Of a stretch of 42,981 nt of DNA, positions 33,173-41,563 are shown in pieces. Position numbers and translations under genes: made by a program. The notes under the pieces were generated by a model, which had not been told where the DNA came from, did not search any database, and worked only from the letters and a program-made list of their open reading frames with translations. Where the stretch lies: NCBI GenBank assembly GCA_023150895.1, contig JAKLJY010000061.1, positions 1-42,981 of the forward strand. The letters run 5' to 3'. Each line of letters opens with the position of its first letter. The first letter of the stretch is position 1. The DNA is from Myxococcota bacterium. Lineage in GTDB: Bacteria; Myxococcota_A; Bradymonadia; UBA7976; UBA1532.

Positions 33173-35107
33173 ATGGGCCGACCCCTTCGCGTCGTCCTCT
33201 CCTGGACGTCCCCCCTGGTGCTCGTCACCGGGTGCCTCTTCAACAACGAGTCGGACGACGGCAACGTCGGCCCGGAGCCGGTCGTCGGTCAGGTGTCCGA
33301 CGCGGGCGCGGGGGGCACCGCCTCGCTCCCGATCGGTGGGACCGGCCCGTCTGGCGGTTCGGCGACGCCGTCCGGGGGCTCCGTCGCCCCGCCGGTCGGA
33401 GGGGACGACCCGCCGCCGGCCGGTGGCAATGACCGGCCGCCCGTCGGGGGGGAGGCGCCGCCGCAGGGCGGGGAGCGCCCGCCGCAAGGGGGCGACGCGC
33501 CGCCGCAGGGGGGCATGTCCGGTGGGGGGGGCGAGAGCGCGCCCCCCGCGGCCGGCAGCCTCGGGGCGCCGTGCGAACGCGACGCCGACTGCGACGGCGG
33601 GGTCTGCATCACCGATCTGCCCGGGGGCTACTGTTCGAGCGATTGTGAGAATACCGACTGCCCCGAGGGCGGGAGCTGCTGGCAGCTCGGCGAGACGGCG
33701 TTCCGCTGCCTGCTGAACTGCGCGGACGACGGCGCCTGCCGCGCGGGCGAGGGCTACGTCTGCGACGCCGACGACACCTGCTTCCCCGGTGGCGGCGGCG
33801 GTCCCGCCGGCGCGGGCGAGGTCGGCGGGCCCTGCGCCGCGGACGAGGACTGCGGCGCCGACGGCAGCTGCATTCCGGCGTCGGACGCGGACGGACCCAC
33901 CGGGTTCGCCGACGGCTACTGCATTCAGCTCGGGTGCTCGGACGCGAGCCCCTGCCCGGCGGGGTCGACCTGTTACGACATCGGCAGCGACCGGACGGCC
34001 TGCCTCGCGGACTGCAGCGGCAACGCCGACTGTCGCGACGGATATGCCTGCGACCCCGTCGGCGCGTGCCTGCCCGCCTGCACGGACGACAGTTGCCCCG
34101 AAGGCGAAATCTGCGGCGACGCCGGCCTCTGCCGCGAGCCGCCGTGTACCCCGAACTCCTGCCCCGAGGGCACCCTCTGCGGGGACGACGGCTACTGTCA
34201 GCTCGACGTCGGCGAACCGCCGCCGGGGCCCGCCCCGCGCTGCGCGAACCTGCCCTCGTGGACGTGCGACGGCAACGAGGCGCTGTGCGGCGCGGTCGTG
34301 GCCTTCGACCCGCGCGAGGGCGACGGGTACTTCTGCAATCACGACGAGTACCGCAGTTTCATCCGGCGGGACGTCATGCTGATGGTCAAGTACGCCTCCG
34401 CGGCGGTGGAGTGCCTGACGGCCGGTTGGGCGTTCGGCAACGGCCCGCCCCTCGGCCTCGGCGACATGAGCGAGCGCAACGGCGACATCCCCGGGACGTC
34501 GATCGGACAGCCGGGCCACCCGGAGGGCACGCACGTCGACGGGCACGACATGGACCTCGCGTATTACCAGATCAATACCCGGGACAATCAGCTTCGGCCG
34601 GTCTGCAATCACATCAGCGGTGGTGAAGACCAGTACCACTGCATCAGCGATCCCCAGACGCTGGACGTGTGGCGCTCGGCGCTGTTCATCGGGCTGCTCC
34701 ATCACAATCCGCAGTTGCGCGTGATCGGGGTCGACGGTCGCGTCGGCCCGTCCATCATGCGGGCCCTCGACGGCCTGTGTGCCGAGGGATACCTCGACGG
34801 ACCGGCCTGCGACGCCCGGCAGCGCGCCGTCACCTTCGAGGTCGAGAACGAGGGGCGCGGGTGGTTCTACTTCCACCACCACCACTTCCACATCAGCTTC
34901 ATGGACCGCCGCAGCGCCGGCCTCGAGGCGCCGCTGCCCGGTCTGCGCGGTCCGGTGAATGAAATGTGCATCACCCGCGGTTGTTGGTCCCGCGCGCCGG
35001 TCAAGCGCACGGTGGCCGCCCGGGGCCCCGCGCACGGGCCGGCGCGCCCCCGGTCCGTCGATCTCGCGCCTTCGGTTCTTCCTCTCCCCCGGCGGTCAGC
35101 CCGTTGA
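33173..35107 (+). CDS. Cys-rich lipoprotein with C-terminal LAS-type metallopeptidase domain
   Basis: The 644-residue protein has a lipoprotein signal with lipobox VTGC (Cys21). A long Gly/Pro linker with recurring PP.GG units (to ~residue 125) is followed by about 250 residues of disulfide-type repeats (CERDADCDGGVC, CPEGEICGDAGLC). About 43 Cys follow the lipobox Cys. The C-terminal ~240 residues carry the M15/M74 (LAS) zinc-peptidase pattern: HVDGHDMD (His454, Asp461) and HHHHFHISF (His571, His573), as in murein endopeptidase MepA. Cleavage of peptidoglycan cross-links is therefore likely, though the zinc ligands are inferred by pattern. The stop overlaps the start of the VKOR-DsbA gene (TTGA), linking this disulfide-rich protein to oxidative folding. 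Confidence 0.75.
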   Translation: MGRPLRVVLSWTSPLVLVTGCLFNNESDDGNVGPEPVVGQVSDAGAGGTASLPIGGTGPSGGSATPSGGSVAPPVGGDDPPPAGGNDRPPVGGEAPPQGGERPPQGGDAPPQGGMSGGGGESAPPAAGSLGAPCERDADCDGGVCITDLPGGYCSSDCENTDCPEGGSCWQLGETAFRCLLNCADDGACRAGEGYVCDADDTCFPGGGGGPAGAGEVGGPCAADEDCGADGSCIPASDADGPTGFADGYCIQLGCSDASPCPAGSTCYDIGSDRTACLADCSGNADCRDGYACDPVGACLPACTDDSCPEGEICGDAGLCREPPCTPNSCPEGTLCGDDGYCQLDVGEPPPGPAPRCANLPSWTCDGNEALCGAVVAFDPREGDGYFCNHDEYRSFIRRDVMLMVKYASAAVECLTAGWAFGNGPPLGLGDMSERNGDIPGTSIGQPGHPEGTHVDGHDMDLAYYQINTRDNQLRPVCNHISGGEDQYHCISDPQTLDVWRSALFIGLLHHNPQLRVIGVDGRVGPSIMRALDGLCAEGYLDGPACDARQRAVTFEVENEGRGWFYFHHHHFHISFMDRRSAGLEAPLPGLRGPVNEMCITRGCWSRAPVKRTVAARGPAHGPARPRSVDLAPSVLPLPRRSAR

Positions 35108-36312
35108 ACGTGCGTCGGCTCCTGTTTCCCACCCAACTCGCCCTGGCGGGCGGCGGGCTCGGCGTCTCGCTCGAGCTCATTCGCCACCACATCGAGAGCC
35201 ACTACGGCAAGGGGGGTGACACCGGCCTGTGCACCGCGCTGGCCATCTTCTCCTGCGACTCCGCGGCGAAGAGTGATTTCAGCGTCATCGCCGGGTTGCC
35301 GATTGCGGTGCTCGGTGCGGCCTTCTACGCCGCCCTGCTCGTGCTGTTGCCTCTCGGCCGGTTCGCCGCCCACCGAGGCTTCGGCCGCGTGCCGGACGTC
35401 ATGTTCGGCGCCAGCATCGGCTCAGTCGTGTACTCCATGTTCCTCCTGGGCGTCAGCCTCATCGCCGTGGGCAAGCTGTGTCCGCTGTGCATGGGGCTGT
35501 ATGTGATCAACATCGGCCTGTTTCTGACGGCCTGGCTCTCGCACCCGGAGGGACGCCGGGGCGCCTTCGGGGCCTTGCCCGCCCTGTGGCGGCGGTTCGA
35601 GACGTGGCTGGCCGTGGTGCTGGTGGCGGGGGCCGTGTTCGGCTTCCAGAACCTGTATGCGCAGCAGGCCCGGGCCACGCGACAGGCCAGCCGGGCGCTG
35701 TTGCCCAACGCCGGCCCGCCCATCGCGCTCGATCTCGACGAGGCGACGGCGCACGGCCCGCCGGACGCCGCGCTCACCGTGGTCGAGTTCAGCGACTTCC
35801 AGTGCCCGTACTGCCGCAAGCTCGCCGACGCGCTGAAGGCCGCGGCGGACCAGCACGGCAACGTCCGCATCGTCTTCCGCCACTACCCCATGGACGCCTC
35901 GTGCAACCGCGCCGTGGAGGGCAAGTTCCACGAGTTCGCCTGCGGGGCCGCCAAGGCCGCGCTCTGCGCCGAGGCACAGGGTCGGTTCTGGGCGATGCAC
36001 GACGTCATGTTCGAGAACCAGCGGGCCCTGTCGCCCGCCGAGCTGTCCGAGCACGCGCGCACCGCCGGCCTCGACACGGCGGCCTTCGCGCGCTGCCTCG
36101 AGGCCCCCGAGACGGCCGCCCGGCTCGAACGGGATCTCGCCCGCGCGGAGAGCCTGAAGCTCAAGGGCACGCCGAGCTGGTTCGTCAACGGCCTCGCCTA
36201 TGTCGGCGCGCGCTCCGTGGACGAGCTGCTCGCCATCTTCGAGCGCACGGCACCCGGCAAGGCGCGCGGCGCCGGCGGTTCAGACGCGAAAGCGACTGAC
36301 CACCATCCCTGA
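35104..36312 (+). CDS. VKOR-DsbA fusion thiol oxidoreductase
   Basis: The 402-residue protein joins two halves of disulfide formation. The N-terminal ~150 residues are a VKOR-type membrane domain with the four expected Cys: loop pair Cys43 and Cys51 and quinone-site CPLC (Cys126, Cys129), within about four to five helices. Residues ~215-395 are a DsbA-like thioredoxin fold with CPYC (Cys234, Cys237), the FRHYPMD strand and cis-Pro region KGTPSWFVNG. VKOR re-oxidises the DsbA part using quinone, replacing DsbB. TTG 35104 overlaps the previous stop; GTG 35110 is an alternative start. The 3' end overlaps the convergent DUF1015 gene by 33 bp. Confidence 0.9.
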   Translation: MNVRRLLFPTQLALAGGGLGVSLELIRHHIESHYGKGGDTGLCTALAIFSCDSAAKSDFSVIAGLPIAVLGAAFYAALLVLLPLGRFAAHRGFGRVPDVMFGASIGSVVYSMFLLGVSLIAVGKLCPLCMGLYVINIGLFLTAWLSHPEGRRGAFGALPALWRRFETWLAVVLVAGAVFGFQNLYAQQARATRQASRALLPNAGPPIALDLDEATAHGPPDAALTVVEFSDFQCPYCRKLADALKAAADQHGNVRIVFRHYPMDASCNRAVEGKFHEFACGAAKAALCAEAQGRFWAMHDVMFENQRALSPAELSEHARTAGLDTAAFARCLEAPETAARLERDLARAESLKLKGTPSWFVNGLAYVGARSVDELLAIFERTAPGKARGAGGSDAKATDHHP

Positions 36313-37506
36313 ACGCAGCTTCGGCTCGAACCAGGTCGACTTCGGCGGCATGATCTGACCGGCGTCCGAGATGTCCATCAGGTCGTCGAGGGTCGTCGCC
36401 GCCAGGGCGAAGACGGCCACGGCATCCGCCGCAAGGCGCCGCTCGAGTTCGGCGACGCCGCGGATGCCGCCGACGAAGTCGATGCGCTTGCTCGTCCGTG
36501 GATCGTCGATGCCGAACAGCGGCCCGAGGACCCGGCCCTGCAGAATGCTCACGTCGAGCCGGGCCACCGGGTCGCGCTCGTCCACGCTGCCCGGCTCCCG
36601 CAGCGTGAGCCGGTACCAGCCGTCGTCGCGCAGGCCCAGGCAGAAAGTGTGGCGCTCGGTGGCGTCTTCGGGACCGGCGAGCGGCGTCAGCACGAAGTCG
36701 CGTTCGAGCGCCGCGCGCAGGGTGGCGGGCGTATGGCCGTTCAGGTCGTGCAGCGCCCGGAAGTACGGCAGGATGCGCAGCTGGTCATGGGGGAAGGCGC
36801 ACGCCAGGAAGAACCCCGCCGGATCGTCCGGGCCGGCGTCCCGACCGACCCGTGCCGCCGCCGCGGCGCGGTGGTGCCCGTCGGCGATGTAGAGGGCGTC
36901 GACGTCGGCGAACAGGGCGCGCAGGGCGTCGAGCCGGTCGGCCTCGCGCACGGGCCAGAGCTGATGCCGGATGCCGTCCGGCGCGACGAAGTCCACCGTC
37001 GGCTCGGTCGCGGTGATGGCGGCGGCGTGCGCGTCGATGGCCGGTCGGGCGCGGTAGGTCAGAAAGACCGGCCCCATGTGGGCGGCCAGCGTGCGGACGT
37101 GGCGGACCCGGTCCTCCTCCTTGTCGGCGCGGGTGAGCTCGTGGCGTTTGATGCGACCGCTCCAGTACTCGGCGGCGCTCGCGACGCCCATCAGACCGAC
37201 CTGCCGGCGGCCGTTCATCGTCTGTGCGTAGACGTAGTAACAGGCCGTCGGGTCCTGCTTGAGGCCGCCCTGCGCGAGCAGGGCGTGCAGGGCTTTGCGG
37301 GCCTGCGTGTAGGCCACCTCGCCGTGGACGTCCGCATCGTCGGGGAGGTCGATGTCGGGGCGGGTCACGTGCAGGAGGCTCAGCGGGTTGCCCGCGGCCA
37401 TCTGTCGGGCCTCGTCGCGGTTCATCACGTCGTAGGGCAGGGCCGCGACCTGTGCGGCGAGGGCCGGCGGCGGGCGCCAGCCGGGGAAGGGGCGAAAATC
37501 GACCAT
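36280..37506 (-). CDS. DUF1015 family protein
   Basis: The 408-residue cytosolic protein matches the DUF1015 family along its length: FRPFPGWRPPPALAAQVAALPYDVM at the start, NPLSLLHVTRPDIDLP, ADKEEDRVRHVRTLAAHMGPVFLTY, the hallmark ALYIADGHHRAAAAARV, ILPYFRALHDLNG and RIDFVGGIRG. The family is widespread and often occurs beside serine or NAD-linked dehydrogenase genes; its activity is not settled. Here it stands alone. The ATG at 37506 has GGAG 7 bp upstream. Longer open frames reading into the repeat array are not credible. Confidence 0.9.
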   Translation of the reverse strand: MVDFRPFPGWRPPPALAAQVAALPYDVMNRDEARQMAAGNPLSLLHVTRPDIDLPDDADVHGEVAYTQARKALHALLAQGGLKQDPTACYYVYAQTMNGRRQVGLMGVASAAEYWSGRIKRHELTRADKEEDRVRHVRTLAAHMGPVFLTYRARPAIDAHAAAITATEPTVDFVAPDGIRHQLWPVREADRLDALRALFADVDALYIADGHHRAAAAARVGRDAGPDDPAGFFLACAFPHDQLRILPYFRALHDLNGHTPATLRAALERDFVLTPLAGPEDATERHTFCLGLRDDGWYRLTLREPGSVDERDPVARLDVSILQGRVLGPLFGIDDPRTSKRIDFVGGIRGVAELERRLAADAVAVFALAATTLDDLMDISDAGQIMPPKSTWFEPKLRSGMVVSRFRV

Positions 37507-37589
37507 CGTTTGGCTCCAGGGGCTCGTCGAAGTCGGGAGCATGCGCCCGCCGAAGGCCGCTGGGGAGGGGGAAAGTCGGGCGGGGGGCC

Positions 37590-37823
37590 ATCCACCGCGC
37601 GCCTTCGGGGCGGGCTGGATAAGTGGCCGTAAGCCGCCTTTGGCGGGGTGGGTCGGGATATCCACCGCACCCCTTCGGGGCGGGCTGGACAATCCACCGC
37701 ACCCCTTCGGGGCGGGCTGGATAAGTGGCCGTAAGCCCCTTCGGGGCGGGCTGGACAATCCACCGCACCCCTTCGGGGCGGGCTGGATAAGTGGCCGTAA
37801 GCCGCCTTTGGCGGCAACGGCCA
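37590..37823. repeat. Array of repeated hairpins with C(TTCG)G loops
   Basis: Unit A starts ATCCACCGC, contains CCTTCGGGGCGGGCTGGA and is ~30 bp; copies begin at 37590 (variant), 37660, 37692 and 37758, with a 5'-truncated copy at ~37735. Unit B contains AAGTGGCCGTAAGC (37621, 37723, 37789) and is often followed by GCCGCC-TTT-GGCGGC. On the plus strand A folds as CCCC-TTCG-GGGG, an extra-stable tetraloop hairpin. The last B unit extends into AGTGGCCG...CGGCCACT (to ~37825). No spacer diversity of CRISPR type is present. It resembles REP/BIME-like extragenic palindromes. Confidence 0.75.
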
Positions 37824-37834
37824 CTAAAAATAAT

Positions 37835-37876
37835 GCCCGGATCCAGCCGGGGAGGGGGATGAGGCTGGATCCGGGC
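37835..37876. repeat. Perfect 14-bp inverted repeat
   Basis: GCCCGGATCCAGCC (37835-37848) and GGCTGGATCCGGGC (37863-37876) pair perfectly around a 14-nt purine-rich loop. No T-run follows on either strand, so a classical terminator is unlikely. Confidence 0.6.
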
Positions 37877-37987
37877 TGGTCGTCCGCCGCAGGACGCTGG
37901 GGGGTCAGCGTGTACCCCTGCGGTTGGAGTGGGCGACCTGATCGACCGCGCGGTCCGGGAGGGGGAGGACGATTGCGCGGCCGGTTC

Positions 37988-38004
37988 ACTGCGTACAACG
38001 CAGT
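37988..38004. repeat. 7-bp inverted repeat
   Basis: ACTGCGT and ACGCAGT flank a 3-base centre (ACA). It is a possible small operator; chance is not excluded. Confidence 0.3.
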
Positions 38005-38048
38005 CCCGCGCTAGGTTTATTCGAGGGCTCGTCGTTTTTCCGCACTTT

Positions 38049-38066
38049 TTTGAACGATCGTTCAAA
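38049..38066. promoter_or_regulatory. 18-bp palindrome, TetR-type operator candidate
   Basis: TTTGAACGATCGTTCAAA is a perfect palindrome, and the GAACGNNCGTTC core is common in TetR-family operators. CAC (38043-38045) and GTG (38067-38069) extend the symmetry if two to three extra Ts are looped out. It sits in the only AT-rich patch of the intergenic region. No TetR gene lies in the window. Confidence 0.45.
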
Positions 38067-38088
38067 GTGTATGAAAATACAGCGGATT

Positions 38089-39846
38089 TCAGCCGCCGAG
38101 CGGGATCGTGGGCAGGATGAAGATGGCGCTGGACGTGGCCGCGGGGTTCTGGCTGTCGGAGACGCCGGCGGCGAAGAAGAAGCCCGTCAGGCGAATCATC
38201 GTGAACGGAATCGTGACGTCGATGATCTGGGCGGGATCGACGACGGCGCCGTGCAGGCGGCCGTCGGCTTCCAGCGTCAGGCCGTCGGGAATGCCGCTGT
38301 TGGGCACGAAACCGGCGACGGCGGCGGGCAGGTCTTCTTCGGCGAACGTGTAGGGGCGCAGGCCGCCGCGGGCCGTCAGCCGCGTGTCGTAGGGGATGGG
38401 CACGTTCTCGATCACGGTGATGAGGGGCAGCGTGATCAGCTTCGTGACGAAGAGGTTGAGCTCCTGATCGCCGTAGATCTCCAGCGGGGCGACGGCGACC
38501 TGCAGGGCGAAGTCCTTTTCGGTGAACCCCGGCGGAATGGCCGCGTCGACCGCGCGCAGCCGGAACTCGAAGCGCCCGACCTCGGTGGCGGACCCGGTCA
38601 GGCGGCCGGTCGCGTCGAGCGTGAGGCCCGCCGGCAGCGCGCCGCTCACCAGGAAGAAGCCGTAGGGGGCGGTGCCGCCGATGGCCTCGAACTGCACGTC
38701 GTAGGGGCTGCCTTCCTCGGTCTCCGGGAGGGGCGAGGCCGTCGTGATTTCGAGGCTCGCGCCCGCACCGACGACGCGCAGGCGCAACTGCCGCGCGTCG
38801 CTGCCGCCGTCGGCGTCCTCGACCGCGAGGGTGAGGTCGGTCTCGATGATGTCCTGTGGCGTCCCCGTCAGGCGGCCCTCCGGGTCGACCTCGAGCCCGG
38901 CCGGGAGACGCCCGACCTCCAGCCGGAACGTGTACGGCGGGGTGCCGCCGCTGGCCTCGAGCGCCGCGTCGTACGGCACGCCGACTTGACCGACCGGCAG
39001 GACCTCGGTCGTGAGCCGGACGGGCGCCGCGACGCAGGTGCCGTCCTCGCAGACCTCGTTCTCCGCGCAGTTCTCGTCGCGGACGCAGTCGACGCAGCGG
39101 CCCTCGTAGCAGGCTTGCCCCTCGGCGCAGGGGCGCTCCTCCCAGCCGTCGCCGCTCTCCGTGCAGACGCGCATGCCGCCGGGGCCGCACAGAATCTCGC
39201 CCGGCGGGCAATCGCCCCCCCCGATGTCCGCCCGACACTCGCCGTCGATGCAGCGGGTGGCTTCCGGGCAGGGCGAACGCGCCCAGTGGACGCCGTCTTC
39301 TTCACAGGTCAACAGCACCTTGGCGGCGCAGGCCGTCTCGCCCGGCCTGCAGGTGGGGGTCACGCACGCGCCCTCGACGCAGGTGAGCTCGGCGGCGCAG
39401 GGCGTCGAGTCCGCCCACGCGGTGCCGTCGGCGGCGCAGCGCTGCACGCCCCCCTCGCCGCACCGGACGGCGCCCGGGGTGCAGACCTTGACGACACACG
39501 CCCCGGCCTCGCAGACGCTGCCGTCGGGGCAGTTTTCGACGAGGTAGCTGACGGCGTCGGGCTGGCACGTCTGCAGCCGACCGTCGACGCAGCGCGAGTT
39601 GCCGGGCCCGCAGATGCCGCCCGGGGGAATGGGCTCGTCACCGCGGATGATCGTGCCCCCGGAGCCCCCGGAGCCCCCGGCCCCCCCCGACGCGCCCCCG
39701 CCGCCGACCTCGGCATCGGGGCTCGTCTCACCGCCGCTCTCCGGAATCTCGCCGGCGGCGTTCAACGGCAGGGCGTCGTCGCAGCCGGCGGCGAGCAGCG
39801 CGGCCCAGAGCCAGATCACGAGACCCATCGAACCGAAACCGCGCAT
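38089..39846 (-). CDS. Lipoprotein with Cys-rich repeats and Ig-like (He_PIG) domains
   Basis: The 585-residue protein has a lipoprotein signal ending LAAGC (Cys22), a Gly/Ser linker (GGGGASGGAGGSGGSGG), and about five Cys-rich repeats of the form RC..G..QTC..D.........CP.GSVCE.G.C. Then come three putative-Ig (He_PIG) repeats, each with the pattern GVPYDAALEASGGTPPYTF...LPAGLEVDPEGRLTG. Such proteins are surface adhesion or scaffold proteins; no catalytic motif is visible. The ATG at 39846 follows a GGAGG and is 1 bp after the mutase stop, so it is co-translated with the sugar genes. It ends at 38089 next to the palindrome-rich region. Confidence 0.78.
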   Translation of the reverse strand: MRGFGSMGLVIWLWAALLAAGCDDALPLNAAGEIPESGGETSPDAEVGGGGASGGAGGSGGSGGTIIRGDEPIPPGGICGPGNSRCVDGRLQTCQPDAVSYLVENCPDGSVCEAGACVVKVCTPGAVRCGEGGVQRCAADGTAWADSTPCAAELTCVEGACVTPTCRPGETACAAKVLLTCEEDGVHWARSPCPEATRCIDGECRADIGGGDCPPGEILCGPGGMRVCTESGDGWEERPCAEGQACYEGRCVDCVRDENCAENEVCEDGTCVAAPVRLTTEVLPVGQVGVPYDAALEASGGTPPYTFRLEVGRLPAGLEVDPEGRLTGTPQDIIETDLTLAVEDADGGSDARQLRLRVVGAGASLEITTASPLPETEEGSPYDVQFEAIGGTAPYGFFLVSGALPAGLTLDATGRLTGSATEVGRFEFRLRAVDAAIPPGFTEKDFALQVAVAPLEIYGDQELNLFVTKLITLPLITVIENVPIPYDTRLTARGGLRPYTFAEEDLPAAVAGFVPNSGIPDGLTLEADGRLHGAVVDPAQIIDVTIPFTMIRLTGFFFAAGVSDSQNPAATSSAIFILPTIPLGG

Positions 39847-39847
39847 G

Positions 39848-41563
39848 TCACCTCCCCAGCCGGGTCATCAGCGCGCCCATCCAGGCCCCGAGCCGGGTGC
39901 GGGCGCGGGCGTCCGCCGCTCCGAGCGCCTCCTCGGGCGCCACGGGCTCGCGGGCCTCGAAGTAGAACTTGATCTTGGGCTCCGTGCCCGACGGGCGGGC
40001 CAACACCCGCCCCGCGCCCTCGAGATCCCAGGCCAGCACGTCCGCCGCGGGCAGATCCGGGCGGGTCGGCACGGCGAGGTCGCGCACGGCGACGACCGGC
40101 GTGTCGGCGAATGCGGTCGGGGGCGCTCGGCGCAGATCGGCCATCATCTCGCGGATCTGGCGCGCGCCGTCGGCCCCGGGCAGGGTCAGGCTCTTCTGCC
40201 CGCTGACGTAGAGGCCATATTTGCGGGCCAGGCTCTCCACGGCGTCGAGCAGCGTCCGGCCCCGGGCCTTTTCAAAGGCCGCGAGGTCGCAGAGCAGCAG
40301 CGCCGCGCTCACGCCGTCCTTGTCGCGCACCACCGGACCGGCGCTGTACCCGAGCGCCTCTTCGTACCCGACCACGAACCGCCCGCCGGTGGCTTCGTGC
40401 CGCAGCGCGGCGTTGGCGATCCACTTGAAGCCCGTCAGCGTCTCGGCGTAGTCGGCCCCGTGGGTGGCGGCGATGCGCGAGAGCAGGGCCGACGACACGA
40501 CCGTCGTGGCCACCAGGCGATGGGCTTCCTGCCCGCCGTGCGTCAGGAGATCCTCGGCCAGCAGGCAGCCGACCTCGTTGCCCGAGAGCGGCCGCCAGGT
40601 GCCGTCCCCGCGGGGCACGGCGACCGCCAGCCGATCGGCGTCCGGATCGTTGGCGACGACGAGATCGGCGCCCACCTTTGCTGCCAGGGCCAGGGCGAGG
40701 TCGAGCGCGCCGGGCTCCTCCGGGTTGGGGAACCTGACCGTCGGAAAACGACCGTCGGGATCGGCCTGCTCGGCCACGAGGTGGAGATCCGTGTGCCCCG
40801 CCGGGACGAGCACCTGCTCGATGAGCCGGCGCCCGACGCCGTGCATGGCGGTGTAGACGATGCGCAGGCCGGTCTCGCGGTGGACCCGCAGGCCCGCGAC
40901 CTGGTGCAGATAGTCGGCGAGCGCGGCTTGGGGGACGGCCCGGACCAGTCCCTCCGCACGCGCGACGGCCAGCGACGGCAGCCGCAGTGTCTCGAGCCCC
41001 GCGACCGCGTCGACGGCCGCGCTGATGCCGTGGTCGTGGGGTGGCACGATCTGTGCGCCGTTGCCCCAATAGACCTTGTAGCCGTTGTCCTGGGGCGGGT
41101 TGTGGCTGGCCGTGACCATGATGCCGGCCACCGCCCCCGTGAAGACGACCGCGTGCGCGAGCTGAGGCGTCGGGCAGACGTCGTCGTACAGGAAGCTGGG
41201 GATGCCGCGCCCGGCGAGTACGCAAGCGGCTTCCGCGGCGAACTCGCGCGAGCCGATGCGGCCGTCGAAACCGATGGCGACCCCGGCGCTGCGGGCCGTG
41301 GGGACGTGGGTCAGCAGATAATCGGCCAGACCGGCGGTGACCCGACGCACCAGCGCTTGATTCATGCGGTTCGGGCCCGGGCCGAGGGCGCCGCGCAGAC
41401 CCGCCGTGCCGAACTCGAGCCGGGTGCCGAAGTGCTCGGTCAGCGTGGCGAGGTCGGCCGTCTCGGCCAGCGCCCGGCAGGCGGCGGCCGTTTCGGGATC
41501 GGGATCCTCGGCGGCCCAGGCCAGGGCGCGCGCGCGCAGGGACTCCAGCGTCGGGGTGGTCAT
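39848..41563 (-). CDS. Phospho-sugar mutase (phosphoglucomutase/phosphomannomutase type)
   Basis: The 571-residue alpha-D-phosphohexomutase has all four family motifs: substrate entry RLEFGTAGLRG, phosphoserine loop TASHNPPQDNGYKVYW, metal site NDPDADRLAV, sugar loop GYEEALGY and phosphate-binding RPSGTEPKIKFY. GFKWIAN and YTAMHGVG place it with the ~570-residue PgcA/PGM2-like group, which interconverts hexose-1- and -6-phosphates (glucose, mannose or related sugars). The ATG at 41563 overlaps the kinase stop (ATGA). The neighbour makes sugar-1-phosphates if it is truly NahK-like, giving a two-step salvage route into 6-phosphates. Confidence 0.93.
   Translation of the reverse strand: MTTPTLESLRARALAWAAEDPDPETAAACRALAETADLATLTEHFGTRLEFGTAGLRGALGPGPNRMNQALVRRVTAGLADYLLTHVPTARSAGVAIGFDGRIGSREFAAEAACVLAGRGIPSFLYDDVCPTPQLAHAVVFTGAVAGIMVTASHNPPQDNGYKVYWGNGAQIVPPHDHGISAAVDAVAGLETLRLPSLAVARAEGLVRAVPQAALADYLHQVAGLRVHRETGLRIVYTAMHGVGRRLIEQVLVPAGHTDLHLVAEQADPDGRFPTVRFPNPEEPGALDLALALAAKVGADLVVANDPDADRLAVAVPRGDGTWRPLSGNEVGCLLAEDLLTHGGQEAHRLVATTVVSSALLSRIAATHGADYAETLTGFKWIANAALRHEATGGRFVVGYEEALGYSAGPVVRDKDGVSAALLLCDLAAFEKARGRTLLDAVESLARKYGLYVSGQKSLTLPGADGARQIREMMADLRRAPPTAFADTPVVAVRDLAVPTRPDLPAADVLAWDLEGAGRVLARPSGTEPKIKFYFEAREPVAPEEALGAADARARTRLGAWMGALMTRLGR

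Larger units (their letters stand above)
37507..38088. other. 582-bp intergenic region rich in palindromes
   Basis: No convincing gene is present. The region holds, left to right, the hairpin repeat array (37590-37823), a 14-bp inverted repeat (37835-37876), a 7-bp inverted repeat (37988-38004), and an AT-rich patch (about 38018-38088) around an 18-bp palindrome. It must contain the promoter of the leftward DUF1015 gene and the 3' end of the operon to the right, but neither could be pinned down. Confidence 0.7.

Noticed and set aside
37590-37823. CRISPR array
   Set aside because: Repeats are adjacent or alternating and lack unique spacers of constant length; no cas gene is present.
37425-38014. 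Proteins with repeated PAPKGCGG or HPFGAGWISGRK segments
   Set aside because: They are translations of the palindromic DNA repeats, present on both strands, without a ribosome-binding site or homologous domain.
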